Assembly (NCBI GenBank): GCA_012522085.1
Contig: JAAYLE010000109.1
Location: forward strand, 1-40,636
Reading direction: 5' to 3'
Source: Bacillota bacterium
GTDB taxonomy: Bacteria > Bacillota > Limnochordia > JAAZLZ01
Length of the DNA stretch: 40,636 nt
The notes below the pieces were generated by a model, which made no database searches, was not told the DNA's origin, and saw only the letters and a program-made list of their open reading frames with translations. Each line of letters starts with the position of its first letter. Positions within the stretch are counted from its first letter, which is position 1. Below, one piece after another: positions 17,939 to 27,413 of this stretch. The translations under genes were made by a program, and so were the position numbers.

Positions 17939-19099
17939 ATGACCATTGTTTACGCCCATTGTTTCAGCGGCGCCAGCGGCGACATGTTCCTCGGGGCCAT
18001 CGTCGATGCGGGGGTCGATCCTGAGGCTTTGCGGGAGGAGCTGGCCAAGGTGCCCATCGACGGCTATCGTCTGTCTTTCAGTCCCGTTCGCCGCCGGGGT
18101 CTGGCCGGGACCAAGTGCACGGTGGAGGTGACGGAGGACCAGCCGGAGCGGGACTATCAGGACATAGTCGCCATCATTGACAACAGCACTCTGCCCGGGG
18201 AGGACAAGGCCAAGATTAAGGCTATCTTCAAGAACCTTGGTGAGGCGGAGGCCAAAGCCCACGGGCGCAGTCTAGACCATATACATTTCCACGAAGTGGG
18301 GGCGGTGGATTCCATCGTCGACGTGGTCGGGGCCGTGGTGGGACTGCGGCTGTTGGGGGCACAGACCCTGGAAGCATCTCCCCTCCATGTGGGGAGCGGC
18401 TTTGTCCACTGTCAGCACGGCACCATCCCCGTTCCGGCCCCCGCGACCGTTGAGCTCCTGAAAGGGATCCCCATCTACAGCCGGGGGATTGAGGGTGAGC
18501 TCGTCACCCCGACGGGGGCGGCGATCCTGGCCACTTTGGCGGGCCGCTTCGGCCCCTATCCCCAGATGAAGGTGGCGAAGGTGGGCTACGGGGCGGGGAG
18601 CAGGGAACTGGAGATCCCCAACCTCCTGCGGCTGGTGGTGGGCGCGAAAGTCCAAGGGGAAGGGGACTGGGTGCGGATCCTGGAGGCCAACATCGATGAT
18701 ATGAATCCGGAGCTTTACGAGCACGTCATCGACGAGCTGTTGGCCAAAGGGGCCCTGGATGTGTATCTGACCCCGGTGATCATGAAAAAATCCAGGCCTG
18801 GGGTGCTGCTCACGGTCATCAGTCCTTTGCACCTGGAGGAGGCGCTGCGGGATTGCATCTTTGCCCAAACGACGACTATTGGCCTCCGGGTGGGGGAGAT
18901 GGAGCGGCACAAACTGGTTCGGGAGCTGCGGGAAGTGGAGACCCCATACGGGCGGGTCCTGTTGAAGGCGGCCCGGGGATTTGGTCAAACCAATTGGGCC
19001 CCCGAGTACGCCTCCTGTCGGGAACTGGCGACCAAGACCGGCGTGCCTCTGAAGGAGATCTATCGAGCCGCCCTTGCTCACTGCACCGACGCCCCCTGA
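17939..19099 (+). CDS. larC: LarC, nickel-insertion protein for NPN cofactor, single continuous ORF
   Basis: MTIVYAHCFSGASGDMFLGAIVDAGVD, HFHEVGAVDSIVDVVGA, EANIDDMNPELYEHV, VIMKKSRPGVLLTV. Start 17939 preferred over the track start. Confidence 0.9.
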   Translation: MTIVYAHCFSGASGDMFLGAIVDAGVDPEALREELAKVPIDGYRLSFSPVRRRGLAGTKCTVEVTEDQPERDYQDIVAIIDNSTLPGEDKAKIKAIFKNLGEAEAKAHGRSLDHIHFHEVGAVDSIVDVVGAVVGLRLLGAQTLEASPLHVGSGFVHCQHGTIPVPAPATVELLKGIPIYSRGIEGELVTPTGAAILATLAGRFGPYPQMKVAKVGYGAGSRELEIPNLLRLVVGAKVQGEGDWVRILEANIDDMNPELYEHVIDELLAKGALDVYLTPVIMKKSRPGVLLTVISPLHLEEALRDCIFAQTTTIGLRVGEMERHKLVRELREVETPYGRVLLKAARGFGQTNWAPEYASCRELATKTGVPLKEIYRAALAHCTDAP

Positions 19100-19199
19100 T
19101 GGGGATGGCTTGCGCCCCATAGGACGGGCAGGCCCCTGGGAGGGAAGATGCATAATTCCCCGGGGGCTGGCCAATCTAAGGGAGAAGGCTAAACTGGGG

Positions 19200-19457
19200 G
19201 TGATTGAGGTGTCAAAGGGTGTGGTGGCCGTCGACGATCGCTTGGGAGAGCTGGGCCAAATCCTGATGGCCGAAGGCTACCAGGTGGTGGACCTGGCCGG
19301 CGACCTGGGCCAGGTCGATGCGGTGATCACGAGCGGCCTGAGCCAAAATATCATGGGGATCCAGACCACCTCTACCAGGGCGCCCATTTTGAACGGGGCC
19401 GGTCGATCGCCGGATGAGATCCTGGCCGACTTGGAAAGGCGTCTAAAGGGCCGCTGA
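19200..19457 (+). CDS. UPF0180/YkuS-like small protein
   Basis: VVAVDDRLGELGQILMAEGYQVVDL...DAVITSGLSQNIMGIQTTSTRAPILNGAGRSPDEI matches the family layout. Start uncertain; the longer track N-terminus looks non-coding. Confidence 0.75.
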   Translation: MIEVSKGVVAVDDRLGELGQILMAEGYQVVDLAGDLGQVDAVITSGLSQNIMGIQTTSTRAPILNGAGRSPDEILADLERRLKGR

Positions 19458-20046
19458 CGGGGCAGGCTCCTGGAGACGGCAATTGCAGATTGCGCAAGCC
19501 TAAAGTGAGCCCAGAACATATGGTCTGGGCCATTTTCATGACCATCGACAAACGTGTGTTCTGGAGGACGAAAAACTCCATGAACCCCGCCACGTTGACT
19601 ACGCCGACGATATGGAAATGCCCGACGGGGGGCAGTTCTTTGTTCACGCCGGTCCCTGGCAGCAGGGGGCCTTCTTTGACGCTGATCATGCCCACGCTGT
19701 CCGTTGTCCCCAGACAAGCATCGATGGCCAAGACGGGCTGATCCGGATGGACTTGTTCCACGTGGAGCAGGTGCTCCATCAAATTAGTAGCATGCACGGG
19801 CTCATCTAAGGTGCCGTAAACAGCCAGCTCGCGCCGGAAGGCGGCACTCAGCTGGGAGCCGATCAAGGGGCCTAAAGAATCCCCTGTCGATCGGTCGGTG
19901 CCGATGCAGATGATGACTGGAGCCTTCCGGGGGAAGGCGGCCAGCTGCGCGGATACCTCCGCGGCGATCGTCTCCGCAGCAAAGGGATGGGCATAATGGA
20001 CGCGGGCCCGCTGCCTTCCCCGCCCGGGAGCACCTCTTTGCGTCAT
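19372..20046 (-). CDS. yyaC: YyaC-like DUF1256 spore protein (GPR-protease-like fold)
   Basis: VIICIGTDRSTGDSLGPLIGSQL...VYGTLDEPVHATNLMEHL...VLAIDACLGTTDSVGMISVKEGPL; yyaC also lies near parB in B. subtilis. The last ~40 aa look family-atypical. Confidence 0.88.
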   Translation of the reverse strand: MTQRGAPGRGRQRARVHYAHPFAAETIAAEVSAQLAAFPRKAPVIICIGTDRSTGDSLGPLIGSQLSAAFRRELAVYGTLDEPVHATNLMEHLLHVEQVHPDQPVLAIDACLGTTDSVGMISVKEGPLLPGTGVNKELPPVGHFHIVGVVNVAGFMEFFVLQNTRLSMVMKMAQTICSGLTLGLRNLQLPSPGACPVSGPLDAFPSRPGSHPAIDRPRSKWAPW

Positions 20047-20082
20047 GCCTTTCCGTCCTTTCCGAGGGCGTTGTCCACGGAC

Positions 20083-20111
20083 AGTATATGCCTAGGCAGG
20101 GGGACTTATAC
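20083..20111 (-). promoter_or_regulatory. Sigma-E-like sporulation promoter upstream of yyaC
   Basis: Minus strand GTATAAGT, then CATATACT with 16 nt between ATA and CATA; fits ATA-N16-CATAYANT, about 37 nt before the ATG. Confidence 0.55.
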
Positions 20112-20173
20112 CTTCCGCTCATCCTCCCCGGCCTTCCGGCATAGACTTGAGTGACATCTAGCCTCAGGGAGGG

Positions 20174-21169
20174 GTGGTGGTGGGCATCATCTGGCAGGTG
20201 GCCCTGACCTACATTGGCGCGGTGATCGGCGCGGGCTTCGCCTCGGGCCAAGAGATCCTTCAATTCTTTGCCGTCTTCGGCGGAAAGGGACTGTTGGGGG
20301 CGGCCGTGGCTGCGGGCATGTTCGCCCTCATCGGCGGGGAGGTTTTGATCCTGGCCCAAGAGATCAAGGCCAAGTCCTATCAGACGGTCCTCGATCACCT
20401 GTGCGGCCGCCGGCTGGGGGGGATCTACGATCTACTTCTCACCGGGTTTCTCTTCATTGGCCTGGCCATCATGCTGTCAGGTTCGGGCCGCATCCTGGAA
20501 GAGTGGGGTCTTCCCCAGCCTTTGGGTCCTTGGGCCATGGTCCTCCTGGTGGGAGGGATCACCGCCATCGGCAACCAGGGACTGCTCAGGGCAAGCTTGA
20601 TTTTGGTGCCGGCTCTGCTTGCCGGGTCCCTGGCTGTCCTTTGCCTTTGTGCTGCCAGCCCTGCCCGCGGGATCCTCCATGCGCCGGCCTTCCCGCCTTG
20701 GTGGCTTGCCGCGCTGCTATATGTCTCTTACAATATGGGCCTAGCCATCGGAGTGCTGACTAGCCTGGCCGATGAAGTCCCGCGGAGGCGGGCCCGTCTT
20801 GCGGGGCTGCTTGGGGGCCTGGGGCTGGGGGCAGCCCTGGAGGCCTCCACCTTGACCCTCCTGCTGACCGCAAACCCGTACGGGGAGTTTCCCCTCCTGG
20901 ATGCCGCGGCCTTGGGGGGCTCCCTTTTTCAGGGGGGCTACGCCCTCATCCTTTGGGCGGCGATGCTGACCACCGCCCTGGCCAATGCCAATGCCTTGGC
21001 GGGTCGCTTAACCTTCCTCAAGACTCCATGGCGGGGAGTGGCCCTGTGCCTGGCCGCCCACCCCTGGACGACGGTGGGCTTTTCCCGGCTGATCGCCCTG
21101 TTTTACCCCCTCTACGGCTATCTGGGGCTCCTTCTGTTAGTTCTGCTTTTCACCAGGCGATGGCGATAA
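20174..21169 (+). CDS. YkvI-family membrane protein
   Basis: Polytopic protein beginning MVVGIIWQVALTYIGAVIGAGFASGQEILQFFAVFGGKGLLG. Confidence 0.8.
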   Translation: MVVGIIWQVALTYIGAVIGAGFASGQEILQFFAVFGGKGLLGAAVAAGMFALIGGEVLILAQEIKAKSYQTVLDHLCGRRLGGIYDLLLTGFLFIGLAIMLSGSGRILEEWGLPQPLGPWAMVLLVGGITAIGNQGLLRASLILVPALLAGSLAVLCLCAASPARGILHAPAFPPWWLAALLYVSYNMGLAIGVLTSLADEVPRRRARLAGLLGGLGLGAALEASTLTLLLTANPYGEFPLLDAAALGGSLFQGGYALILWAAMLTTALANANALAGRLTFLKTPWRGVALCLAAHPWTTVGFSRLIALFYPLYGYLGLLLLVLLFTRRWR

Positions 21170-21199
21170 AGAGATCAGGTCGGTAAAGGAGGATTTCCC

Positions 21200-21877
21200 T
21201 CACCCTCGTGGAAAGGTAGATTCAGGCAAAGCGCGGCAAATGTCCCCTAGCGGGCATAATCCGCACTTCGGCTTGGGATTGCAGGCTCCTTTGCCCAAGG
21301 CGACGATGAGGGCGTGGTATTCCTGATAAAGGGCCGGATCCTTGGGCAGCTCGTCCATGAACATTTGCTGGATCCGGTGGTAATCGGGGGGCGGATCGAT
21401 TAGGCCCAGGCGAAGCAGGATCCTCCCCGTGTAGCTGTCGACCACGAACACCGGATGACCTCCGGCATAGAGCAAAATGGAGTCCGCAGTCTCCGGGCCG
21501 ATGCCGTGGACCGCCAGCAGCTCCTGGCGCAGCCTTTGCGGATCCTCCTCCTTGAGCCAGTCCATGGAGCTGCCCCGGGAAAGGATGTACCGGTCCAATG
21601 CGATGAGCCTTTTCGCCTTCTGGCGGTAATAGCCGCTAGGCCGGATGAGCTCAGCGACGACTTCTTCCCCGGCGGCGACGAGGCTTCCTGGCGAAAGGAG
21701 GTTATTATCCTTCAGGCGAGCGATAGCTATTTCCACATTCCGCCAGGCGGTAGCCTGGGTGAGGATGGCACCGACGCACATTTCAAAGGGTGTTTCCGCC
21801 GGCCACCAACCTTGGGGACCGTAGAAAGCAAACAGTCGCCGGTAAATATCCAGCAACCGATTTCCTCCAGCGAGCAA
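21200..21877 (-). CDS. Endonuclease III-like HhH-GPD DNA glycosylase with 4Fe-4S motif
   Basis: PFEMCVGAILTQATAWRNVE, LLAVHGIGPETADSILLYAGGHPVFVVDSYTGR, C-x6-C-x2-C-x5-C (CNPKPKCGLCPLGDIC). Confidence 0.9.
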   Translation of the reverse strand: MLAGGNRLLDIYRRLFAFYGPQGWWPAETPFEMCVGAILTQATAWRNVEIAIARLKDNNLLSPGSLVAAGEEVVAELIRPSGYYRQKAKRLIALDRYILSRGSSMDWLKEEDPQRLRQELLAVHGIGPETADSILLYAGGHPVFVVDSYTGRILLRLGLIDPPPDYHRIQQMFMDELPKDPALYQEYHALIVALGKGACNPKPKCGLCPLGDICRALPESTFPRG

Positions 21878-21959
21878 CTTGTTCCACCCCCTTCTATTAT
21901 GACATGGACAAGGTCCCCTGCCAAGGCTCGGGCACCTTCGACTAAGGAGGCGCTTTGGG

Positions 21960-22883
21960 TTGCAGCTCTACGCATTCTTTGAAGGAGAGTTCGTCCCTTT
22001 AGAAGAGGCAAAGATAAGTGTGATGACCCACGGGTTCCTGTACGGCACGGGCTGCTTTGAAGGCATCAGGGCCTACTGGTCCCGTGAGGAAGAAGAACTA
22101 TTCGTTTTCCGCATGGAGGAGCACTACCGGCGTTTGGAGCGCTCCTGCCGGATCTTAAGGATGTCTCCGGGCTACTCCGTGGGGGAGATGATGGATCTCA
22201 CGGTCGAGCTCCTTAAGCGGTGCGGCTTCAAGGAAGACTGCTACATCCGGCCCATGGTCTACAAGAAGGAAAAAGTCATCGGGGTGCAGCTGACGGGCAT
22301 TGCCGACGATTTCCTTGTGTTTGCCGTCCCCTTTGGGGAATACCTGGACCTGAGCAAGGGGCTTCGGGCCAAGGTGTCAAGCTGGGTCCACCTGGGGGAC
22401 AACAGCATTCCCATGCGGGCTAAGGTCGTCGGGGCCTATGTGAATGCGGCTCTGGCCAAGAGCGAAGCCCTCGATGACGGCTATGATGAAGCCATCTTCC
22501 TCACCGCGGACGGCCACGTTTCCGAGGGAAGCGCCGAGAATCTGTTCCTGGTGAGGGATGGGGAGCTGATCACTCCTTCTGTGACCTCGGACATCCTGGA
22601 AGGGGTGACGCGGGATACCATCATCGAGCTTGCCCGGGAGGAGCTGGGCCTGCAGGTGTGGGAGCGGGTCATTGACCGGACGGAGCTTTACGTGGCTGAT
22701 GAGGCCTTCTTCGTGGGCACCGGCGCCCAGGTGAGCCCGGTTGTAGAAATCGATGGCCGTCCCCTAGGCGATGGCGCTATCGGCCCCATCAGCCGGCAAG
22801 TGCAAGAGCTCTACTTCCGGGTGGTCAAAGGAGAGGTGCCGAAGTACCGGCATTGGTGCACGCCGGTTTATCATCAGCGATAA
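21960..22883 (+). CDS. ilvE: Class IV aminotransferase, branched-chain amino acid aminotransferase-like
   Basis: VMTHGFLYGTGCFEGIRAYW, GYDEAIFLTADGHVSEGSAENLFLVRDG; TTG start. BCAT versus D-amino-acid subgroup not certain. Confidence 0.85.
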   Translation: MQLYAFFEGEFVPLEEAKISVMTHGFLYGTGCFEGIRAYWSREEEELFVFRMEEHYRRLERSCRILRMSPGYSVGEMMDLTVELLKRCGFKEDCYIRPMVYKKEKVIGVQLTGIADDFLVFAVPFGEYLDLSKGLRAKVSSWVHLGDNSIPMRAKVVGAYVNAALAKSEALDDGYDEAIFLTADGHVSEGSAENLFLVRDGELITPSVTSDILEGVTRDTIIELAREELGLQVWERVIDRTELYVADEAFFVGTGAQVSPVVEIDGRPLGDGAIGPISRQVQELYFRVVKGEVPKYRHWCTPVYHQR

Positions 22884-22963
22884 CCGCGCTTGTAAACGAT
22901 GATGATGGTTCGTTTGCGCCAGGCCAGCAAGGGGTTTAACAGGCACTGCAAAAGGCGTACCAT
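22874..22963 (-). CDS. Candidate 29 aa cationic/hydrophobic small protein
   Basis: MVRLLQCLLNPLLAWRKRTIIIVYKRGYR*; strong SD GGGAGG with ~7 nt spacing (AAAAACC); overlaps the ilvE 3' end antisense by 10 nt. Confidence 0.35.
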   Translation of the reverse strand: MVRLLQCLLNPLLAWRKRTIIIVYKRGYR

Positions 22964-23091
22964 GGTTTTTCCTCCCTCTGGGCAATTTTCCTCGAACGCT
23001 TCCTTGCTTCAGTATATAACCGCGGGGGACTTTCGGTTACTGAGGGGAAGCCATGGGCGAGTGTTTAGCATACTGATAGGAGGTGGCGGAG

Positions 23092-24186
23092 ATGGCAGAA
23101 GGGAGAAAGACCCCCCTGTATTCGCGGCATGAGGAGCTGGGGGCCAAGTTCGTCGAGTTTGGGGGCTGGTTGATGCCGGTATCCTACCAGGGGATCTTGG
23201 AAGAGCACCGGGCGGTGCGCACATCCGCCGGGATTTTCGATCTTTGCCACATGGGCGAAATCACCGTGGGCGGGGAGCGGGCCTTGGAAGTGATCCAGGA
23301 AGCAACGACCAACGATGCGTCGACCCTGCCGGAGGGAAAGGCCCAGTATTCCCTCCTGTGTCGGCCCGATGGGGGCATCATCGATGACATCATCGTTTAC
23401 CGGCGGGGGAAGGACTTTCTCCTGGTGGTCAACGCGGCCAACAGGGAGAAGGATTGGGCGTGGCTGCAAGAGGTAAACAAGGGCCGGGCCGAATTGGCGG
23501 ATGCATCTGATGAGATAGGGCTCATCGCCGTGCAGGGTCCTCAGGCGGAAAAGATTTGCCGCTCCTTGACTGATTTGGATCTAGGGGCCCTTGGCTATTT
23601 CAACCATACCGAAGGGGAGCTGGCCGGCGCGCCATGTCTTCTTTCCCGGACTGGCTACACCGGCGAGGATGGATGGGAAATCTACATGCCCGTCCAATAC
23701 GTGGAGCAAGTCTGGGACGCTCTATTGGCCGCGGGGGGAGAAGATCTTGAGCCCGCCGGCCTTGGGGCTCGGGACACTCTGCGGCTGGAAGCTGGATATA
23801 CTCTCTACGGGAATGACATCGATGAGACGACCAACCCCCTGGAAGCCGGCCTAGGCTGGGTGGTGGCCTGGGATAAAGGGGATTTCATCGGCAAGGAGGC
23901 CCTGGCGGCCCTGAAGGAGAAAGGCGTCAGCCGCCGCCTGGTGGGCTTTAAGCTGCTTGAGCGGGGGATACCCCGGCAAGGCTATCCGCTGCACAAGGAA
24001 GGAGAAGAGGTGGGCGTTGTCACGAGCGGGACCATGTCCCCCTCCCTGGGCGAGGCCATCGGCATGGGCTATGTGCGAAGGGACCTGGCCGGGGCGGGCA
24101 CGGAGCTGGAGGTCCTGATTCGCAATAAGCCCAGCAAGGCCCAGATCGTCAAGAGGCCTTTCATTAAGCCATCGGTAAAACGCTGA
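23092..24186 (+). CDS. gcvT: Glycine cleavage system T protein
   Basis: KTPLYSRHEELGAKFVEFGGWLMPVSYQGILEEHRAVRTSAGIFDLCHMGE; SD taggagg; ATG at 23092. Confidence 0.97.
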   Translation: MAEGRKTPLYSRHEELGAKFVEFGGWLMPVSYQGILEEHRAVRTSAGIFDLCHMGEITVGGERALEVIQEATTNDASTLPEGKAQYSLLCRPDGGIIDDIIVYRRGKDFLLVVNAANREKDWAWLQEVNKGRAELADASDEIGLIAVQGPQAEKICRSLTDLDLGALGYFNHTEGELAGAPCLLSRTGYTGEDGWEIYMPVQYVEQVWDALLAAGGEDLEPAGLGARDTLRLEAGYTLYGNDIDETTNPLEAGLGWVVAWDKGDFIGKEALAALKEKGVSRRLVGFKLLERGIPRQGYPLHKEGEEVGVVTSGTMSPSLGEAIGMGYVRRDLAGAGTELEVLIRNKPSKAQIVKRPFIKPSVKR

Positions 24187-24203
24187 GAAAGGGGTGCTTT
24201 GTC

Positions 24204-24581
24204 ATGTATCCAGCGGAGCTGAAGTACACGGAAGAGCACGAGTGGGTGCGCGTCGAGGGGAACGTAGCGCGGGTGGGGATTACGGACTTTGCCCAGAAGG
24301 AATTGGGGGATGTTGTCTTCGTTGAGCTGCCGGGGGTGGGGGACAGCATTAAAGCCGCCGAATCCCTGGGGGTCGTCGAATCCGTCAAAGCGGTGTCGGA
24401 CATTTACTCCCCCGTGAGCGGCCAGATAGTCAAGGTGAATGAGAAACTGGAGGACAGCCCGGAGCTGATCAACCAGGATCCCTACGGGGAGGGCTGGATC
24501 GCAGAAATTGAAGTTGAAGACCCCAAGGAGCTTGAAGGCCTGCTCACCGCCGAGGAGTACCAAGCTATAGTTGAAGGATAA
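24204..24581 (+). CDS. gcvH: Glycine cleavage system H protein
   Basis: KYTEEHEWVRVEGNVARVGITDFAQKELGDVVFVELP; lipoyl-lysine context ESVKAVSDIYSPVSG. Confidence 0.97.
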   Translation: MYPAELKYTEEHEWVRVEGNVARVGITDFAQKELGDVVFVELPGVGDSIKAAESLGVVESVKAVSDIYSPVSGQIVKVNEKLEDSPELINQDPYGEGWIAEIEVEDPKELEGLLTAEEYQAIVEG

Positions 24582-24606
24582 AGCTTGCCAGGGAGGTGTA
24601 CAGCAA

Positions 24607-25944
24607 ATGGGTTTTACCCCGGTTACCGATCAAGACAGGCAAGCGATGCTGGATGTCCTGGGGCTGGAGTCGGTGGAGGACCTCTTTCAGGATGTGCCTC
24701 CGGGGGCCCGGTTCCAAGGGAAGCTGGATTTGCCTGAGCCGATGACGGAGGGGGAAATCTGGCCCCACCTCCTCGAGCTTAGCAGCCGCAACGCCAATCT
24801 CGATGAGTATGTCTGTTTTCGCGGCGCCGGTGCTTATGATCACCTAGTTCCCCGGGCGATCGGACACATTTTGAGCCGCTCGGAGTTTCTCACGGCCTAC
24901 ACGCCCTATCAAGCGGAGATCAGCCAGGGCGTGCTCCAGGCGATTTACGAATACCAATCGATGATTTGTCTGCTAACGGGCATGGATGTGGCCAACGCCT
25001 CCATGTATGATGGACCGACTGCCCTTGCCGAGGCGGCCATCATGACTTGCGGGGCAACAAGGCGGGCGAAAGTCTTGGCCCCGACCACCATCCACCCCGT
25101 CTACCGACAGGTGGCGGCTACCTACCTGCGCAGCCGAGACTTGGAGCTGGTCGAAATCCCCGCTCCTGACGGGGTCATGGCCCTGGATGTGCTAAAGGAC
25201 CATCTGAATGAAGAGGTTGCCGGCGTGTTGGTGCAGCATCCCAACTTCTTCGGCTGTCTGGAGCCAGTCGAGGGGCTGGCTGAGCTAGTCCACGGGGTAG
25301 GCGCCCTCCTGGTCGCCTGCGTCGATCCCATCTCCCTGGGAGTCCTCAAGGCGCCGGCGGATTACGGTGCGGACATCGTCGTTGGTGAAGGACAGGCCCT
25401 GGGCAACCAGATCAGCTTTGGCGGGCCGTACCTGGGCTTTTTTGCCGCCCGGGAGAAGCTGGTTCGCCGGATGCCGGGGCGGATCGCGGGGGCGACGGTG
25501 GATAGCCGGGGCCGCCGGGGATTTGTCCTCACCTTGCAGGCCCGGGAGCAGCATATCCGCCGGGAGCGGGCAACTTCCAATATTTGCTCCAACCAAGCCC
25601 TAAATGCCTTGGCGGCCACCGTCTACCTGGCTTTGGTTGGGCCGGCGGGCCTCAAGGAGATCGCATCCCAATGCGCTTGGAAGGCTCGCTACGCCTGGGA
25701 GAGAATCACCGCCTTGGAAGGCTTTGCGCCGATGTTTCAGGGGCCCTTCTTCAAAGAGTTTGCAGTGAGCTGCCGCGGGGATGTTGATGAAATCGACGAT
25801 CATCTCCTGCAAAAGAAAATCATCGGGGGCCTGCCTCTGAAGAAGCTCTATCCGCAGCTGGGGTCGGGCATGCTGTTTTGTGTCACCGAGGCCCGCACTA
25901 AGGAACAAATCGACGCCCTGGTGTCGGCTTTAGGGGAGGTGTAG
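24607..25944 (+). CDS. gcvPA: Glycine dehydrogenase (decarboxylating) subunit 1
   Basis: [19 protein letters not shown]...[16 protein letters not shown]...[28 protein letters not shown] at 24607 behind gggaggtg. Confidence 0.96.
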   Translation: MGFTPVTDQDRQAMLDVLGLESVEDLFQDVPPGARFQGKLDLPEPMTEGEIWPHLLELSSRNANLDEYVCFRGAGAYDHLVPRAIGHILSRSEFLTAYTPYQAEISQGVLQAIYEYQSMICLLTGMDVANASMYDGPTALAEAAIMTCGATRRAKVLAPTTIHPVYRQVAATYLRSRDLELVEIPAPDGVMALDVLKDHLNEEVAGVLVQHPNFFGCLEPVEGLAELVHGVGALLVACVDPISLGVLKAPADYGADIVVGEGQALGNQISFGGPYLGFFAAREKLVRRMPGRIAGATVDSRGRRGFVLTLQAREQHIRRERATSNICSNQALNALAATVYLALVGPAGLKEIASQCAWKARYAWERITALEGFAPMFQGPFFKEFAVSCRGDVDEIDDHLLQKKIIGGLPLKKLYPQLGSGMLFCVTEARTKEQIDALVSALGEV

Positions 25945-25946
25945 TC

Positions 25947-27413
25947 ATGGCGCAAGTACCGTTGTTGTTCGAGATGGGCTCCCCGGGCCGTGCCGGCTAT
26001 CGGGTGCCTGAGTGTGATGTGCCGAAGAAGCCCCTGGAGGAGCTTTTTGGCGCGGACGCTTTGCGCAAGGAGCCTTTGCCCCTGCCGGAGCTTAGCGAGC
26101 TGGAGGTGGTGCGCCACTTCGTACAGCTTTCCCGCCTGAACCACGGGGTTGATGTGGGGTTTTATCCCCTCGGCTCTTGCACGATGAAGTATAACCCCAA
26201 GATTAACGAAGATGCGGCTAATCTGCCGGGGTTCGCGCGCCTGCATCCCTACCAGCGGGAGGATACGGTCCAGGGGGCCTTGCAGCTGATGTATGAGCTG
26301 GGCGAGTACCTCGCGGAAATCGCGGGACTTCCCCGGGTGACCCTGCACCCTGCCGCGGGCGCCCACGGGGAGCTCACCGGCCTGTTGCTCATTCGGGCCT
26401 ATCATGAATCCCGGGGCGAGGGCGATACTCGCCGGGAGATCATCGTGCCCGACTCGGCCCATGGGACCAATCCCGCCACCGCGGCCATGTGCGGCTTCAT
26501 CCCCGTGGAAGTCAAGTCCAACGAGCGGGGAGGAGTGGACCTGGAGGCTTTAAAGAAAGTCCTCGGGCCCCAAACGGCCGGCCTGATGCTCACCAATCCC
26601 AACACCCTGGGGCTGTATGATGAAAACATCTTGGAAATCACCCGGCTAGTCCACGAGGCCGGCGGCCTAGTCTATTACGATGGGGCCAATATGAACGCCA
26701 ATATGGGCATTTCCCGCCCGGGGGACATGGGCTTCGATGTGGTTCACTTCAATGTTCACAAGACCTTCTCCACGCCCCATGGCGGCGGCGGTCCGGGGGC
26801 CGGACCCATTGCCGTAGCCGAGTGTCTCGCTCCTTTCCTCCCCGCCCCGACGGTGGAAAAGGACGCGGACGGCAAGTTCTATCTGGACTATGACCTGCCC
26901 CAGTCCATCGGCATGGTGAAGGGCTTTTACGGCAACTTCGCCGTTTTGGTCCGGGGCTACACCTACATCAGGATGATGGGCCCGGAGGGGCTGCGGCGGG
27001 CAAGTGAAGATGCGGTGCTCAATGCCAACTATCTCTTGGCGCGGCTCAAGGACTACTTTGACGTGCCTTACCCCCGCATCTGCAAGCACGAGTTTGTCCT
27101 GTCGGCCAAATCGTATAAGGAAAAACACGAGGTTAGGACGTTGGACATGGCCAAGCGACTCCTCGACTACGGGTACCACGCGCCAACGGTCTACTTCCCG
27201 CTGATCGTGGACGAAGCGCTCATGATTGAGCCTACGGAGACGGAGACGAAGGAGACCCTTGATGAATTCGTCCAGGCCATGATCGACATTTGCGAGGAGG
27301 CGAAGCGGGATCCGGAGACGGTCAAGACAGCACCCCACACCACCCCTGTTGGGCGGCTCGATGAGACCAGGGCGGCCCGGCAGCTGGATCTGAGGTGGCG
27401 AGGCAGCTCGTGA
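25947..27413 (+). CDS. gcvPB: Glycine dehydrogenase (decarboxylating) subunit 2
   Basis: [61 protein letters not shown]. Confidence 0.97.
   Translation: MAQVPLLFEMGSPGRAGYRVPECDVPKKPLEELFGADALRKEPLPLPELSELEVVRHFVQLSRLNHGVDVGFYPLGSCTMKYNPKINEDAANLPGFARLHPYQREDTVQGALQLMYELGEYLAEIAGLPRVTLHPAAGAHGELTGLLLIRAYHESRGEGDTRREIIVPDSAHGTNPATAAMCGFIPVEVKSNERGGVDLEALKKVLGPQTAGLMLTNPNTLGLYDENILEITRLVHEAGGLVYYDGANMNANMGISRPGDMGFDVVHFNVHKTFSTPHGGGGPGAGPIAVAECLAPFLPAPTVEKDADGKFYLDYDLPQSIGMVKGFYGNFAVLVRGYTYIRMMGPEGLRRASEDAVLNANYLLARLKDYFDVPYPRICKHEFVLSAKSYKEKHEVRTLDMAKRLLDYGYHAPTVYFPLIVDEALMIEPTETETKETLDEFVQAMIDICEEAKRDPETVKTAPHTTPVGRLDETRAARQLDLRWRGSS

Noticed and set aside
18272-19174. 300 aa minus-strand ORF
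   Set aside because: Antisense to larC, whose motifs are clear.
22884-23091. Possible glycine riboswitch before gcvT
   Set aside because: The conserved glycine aptamer core was not recognisable by eye; only a small antisense ORF and an SD are seen. A covariance search would be decisive.
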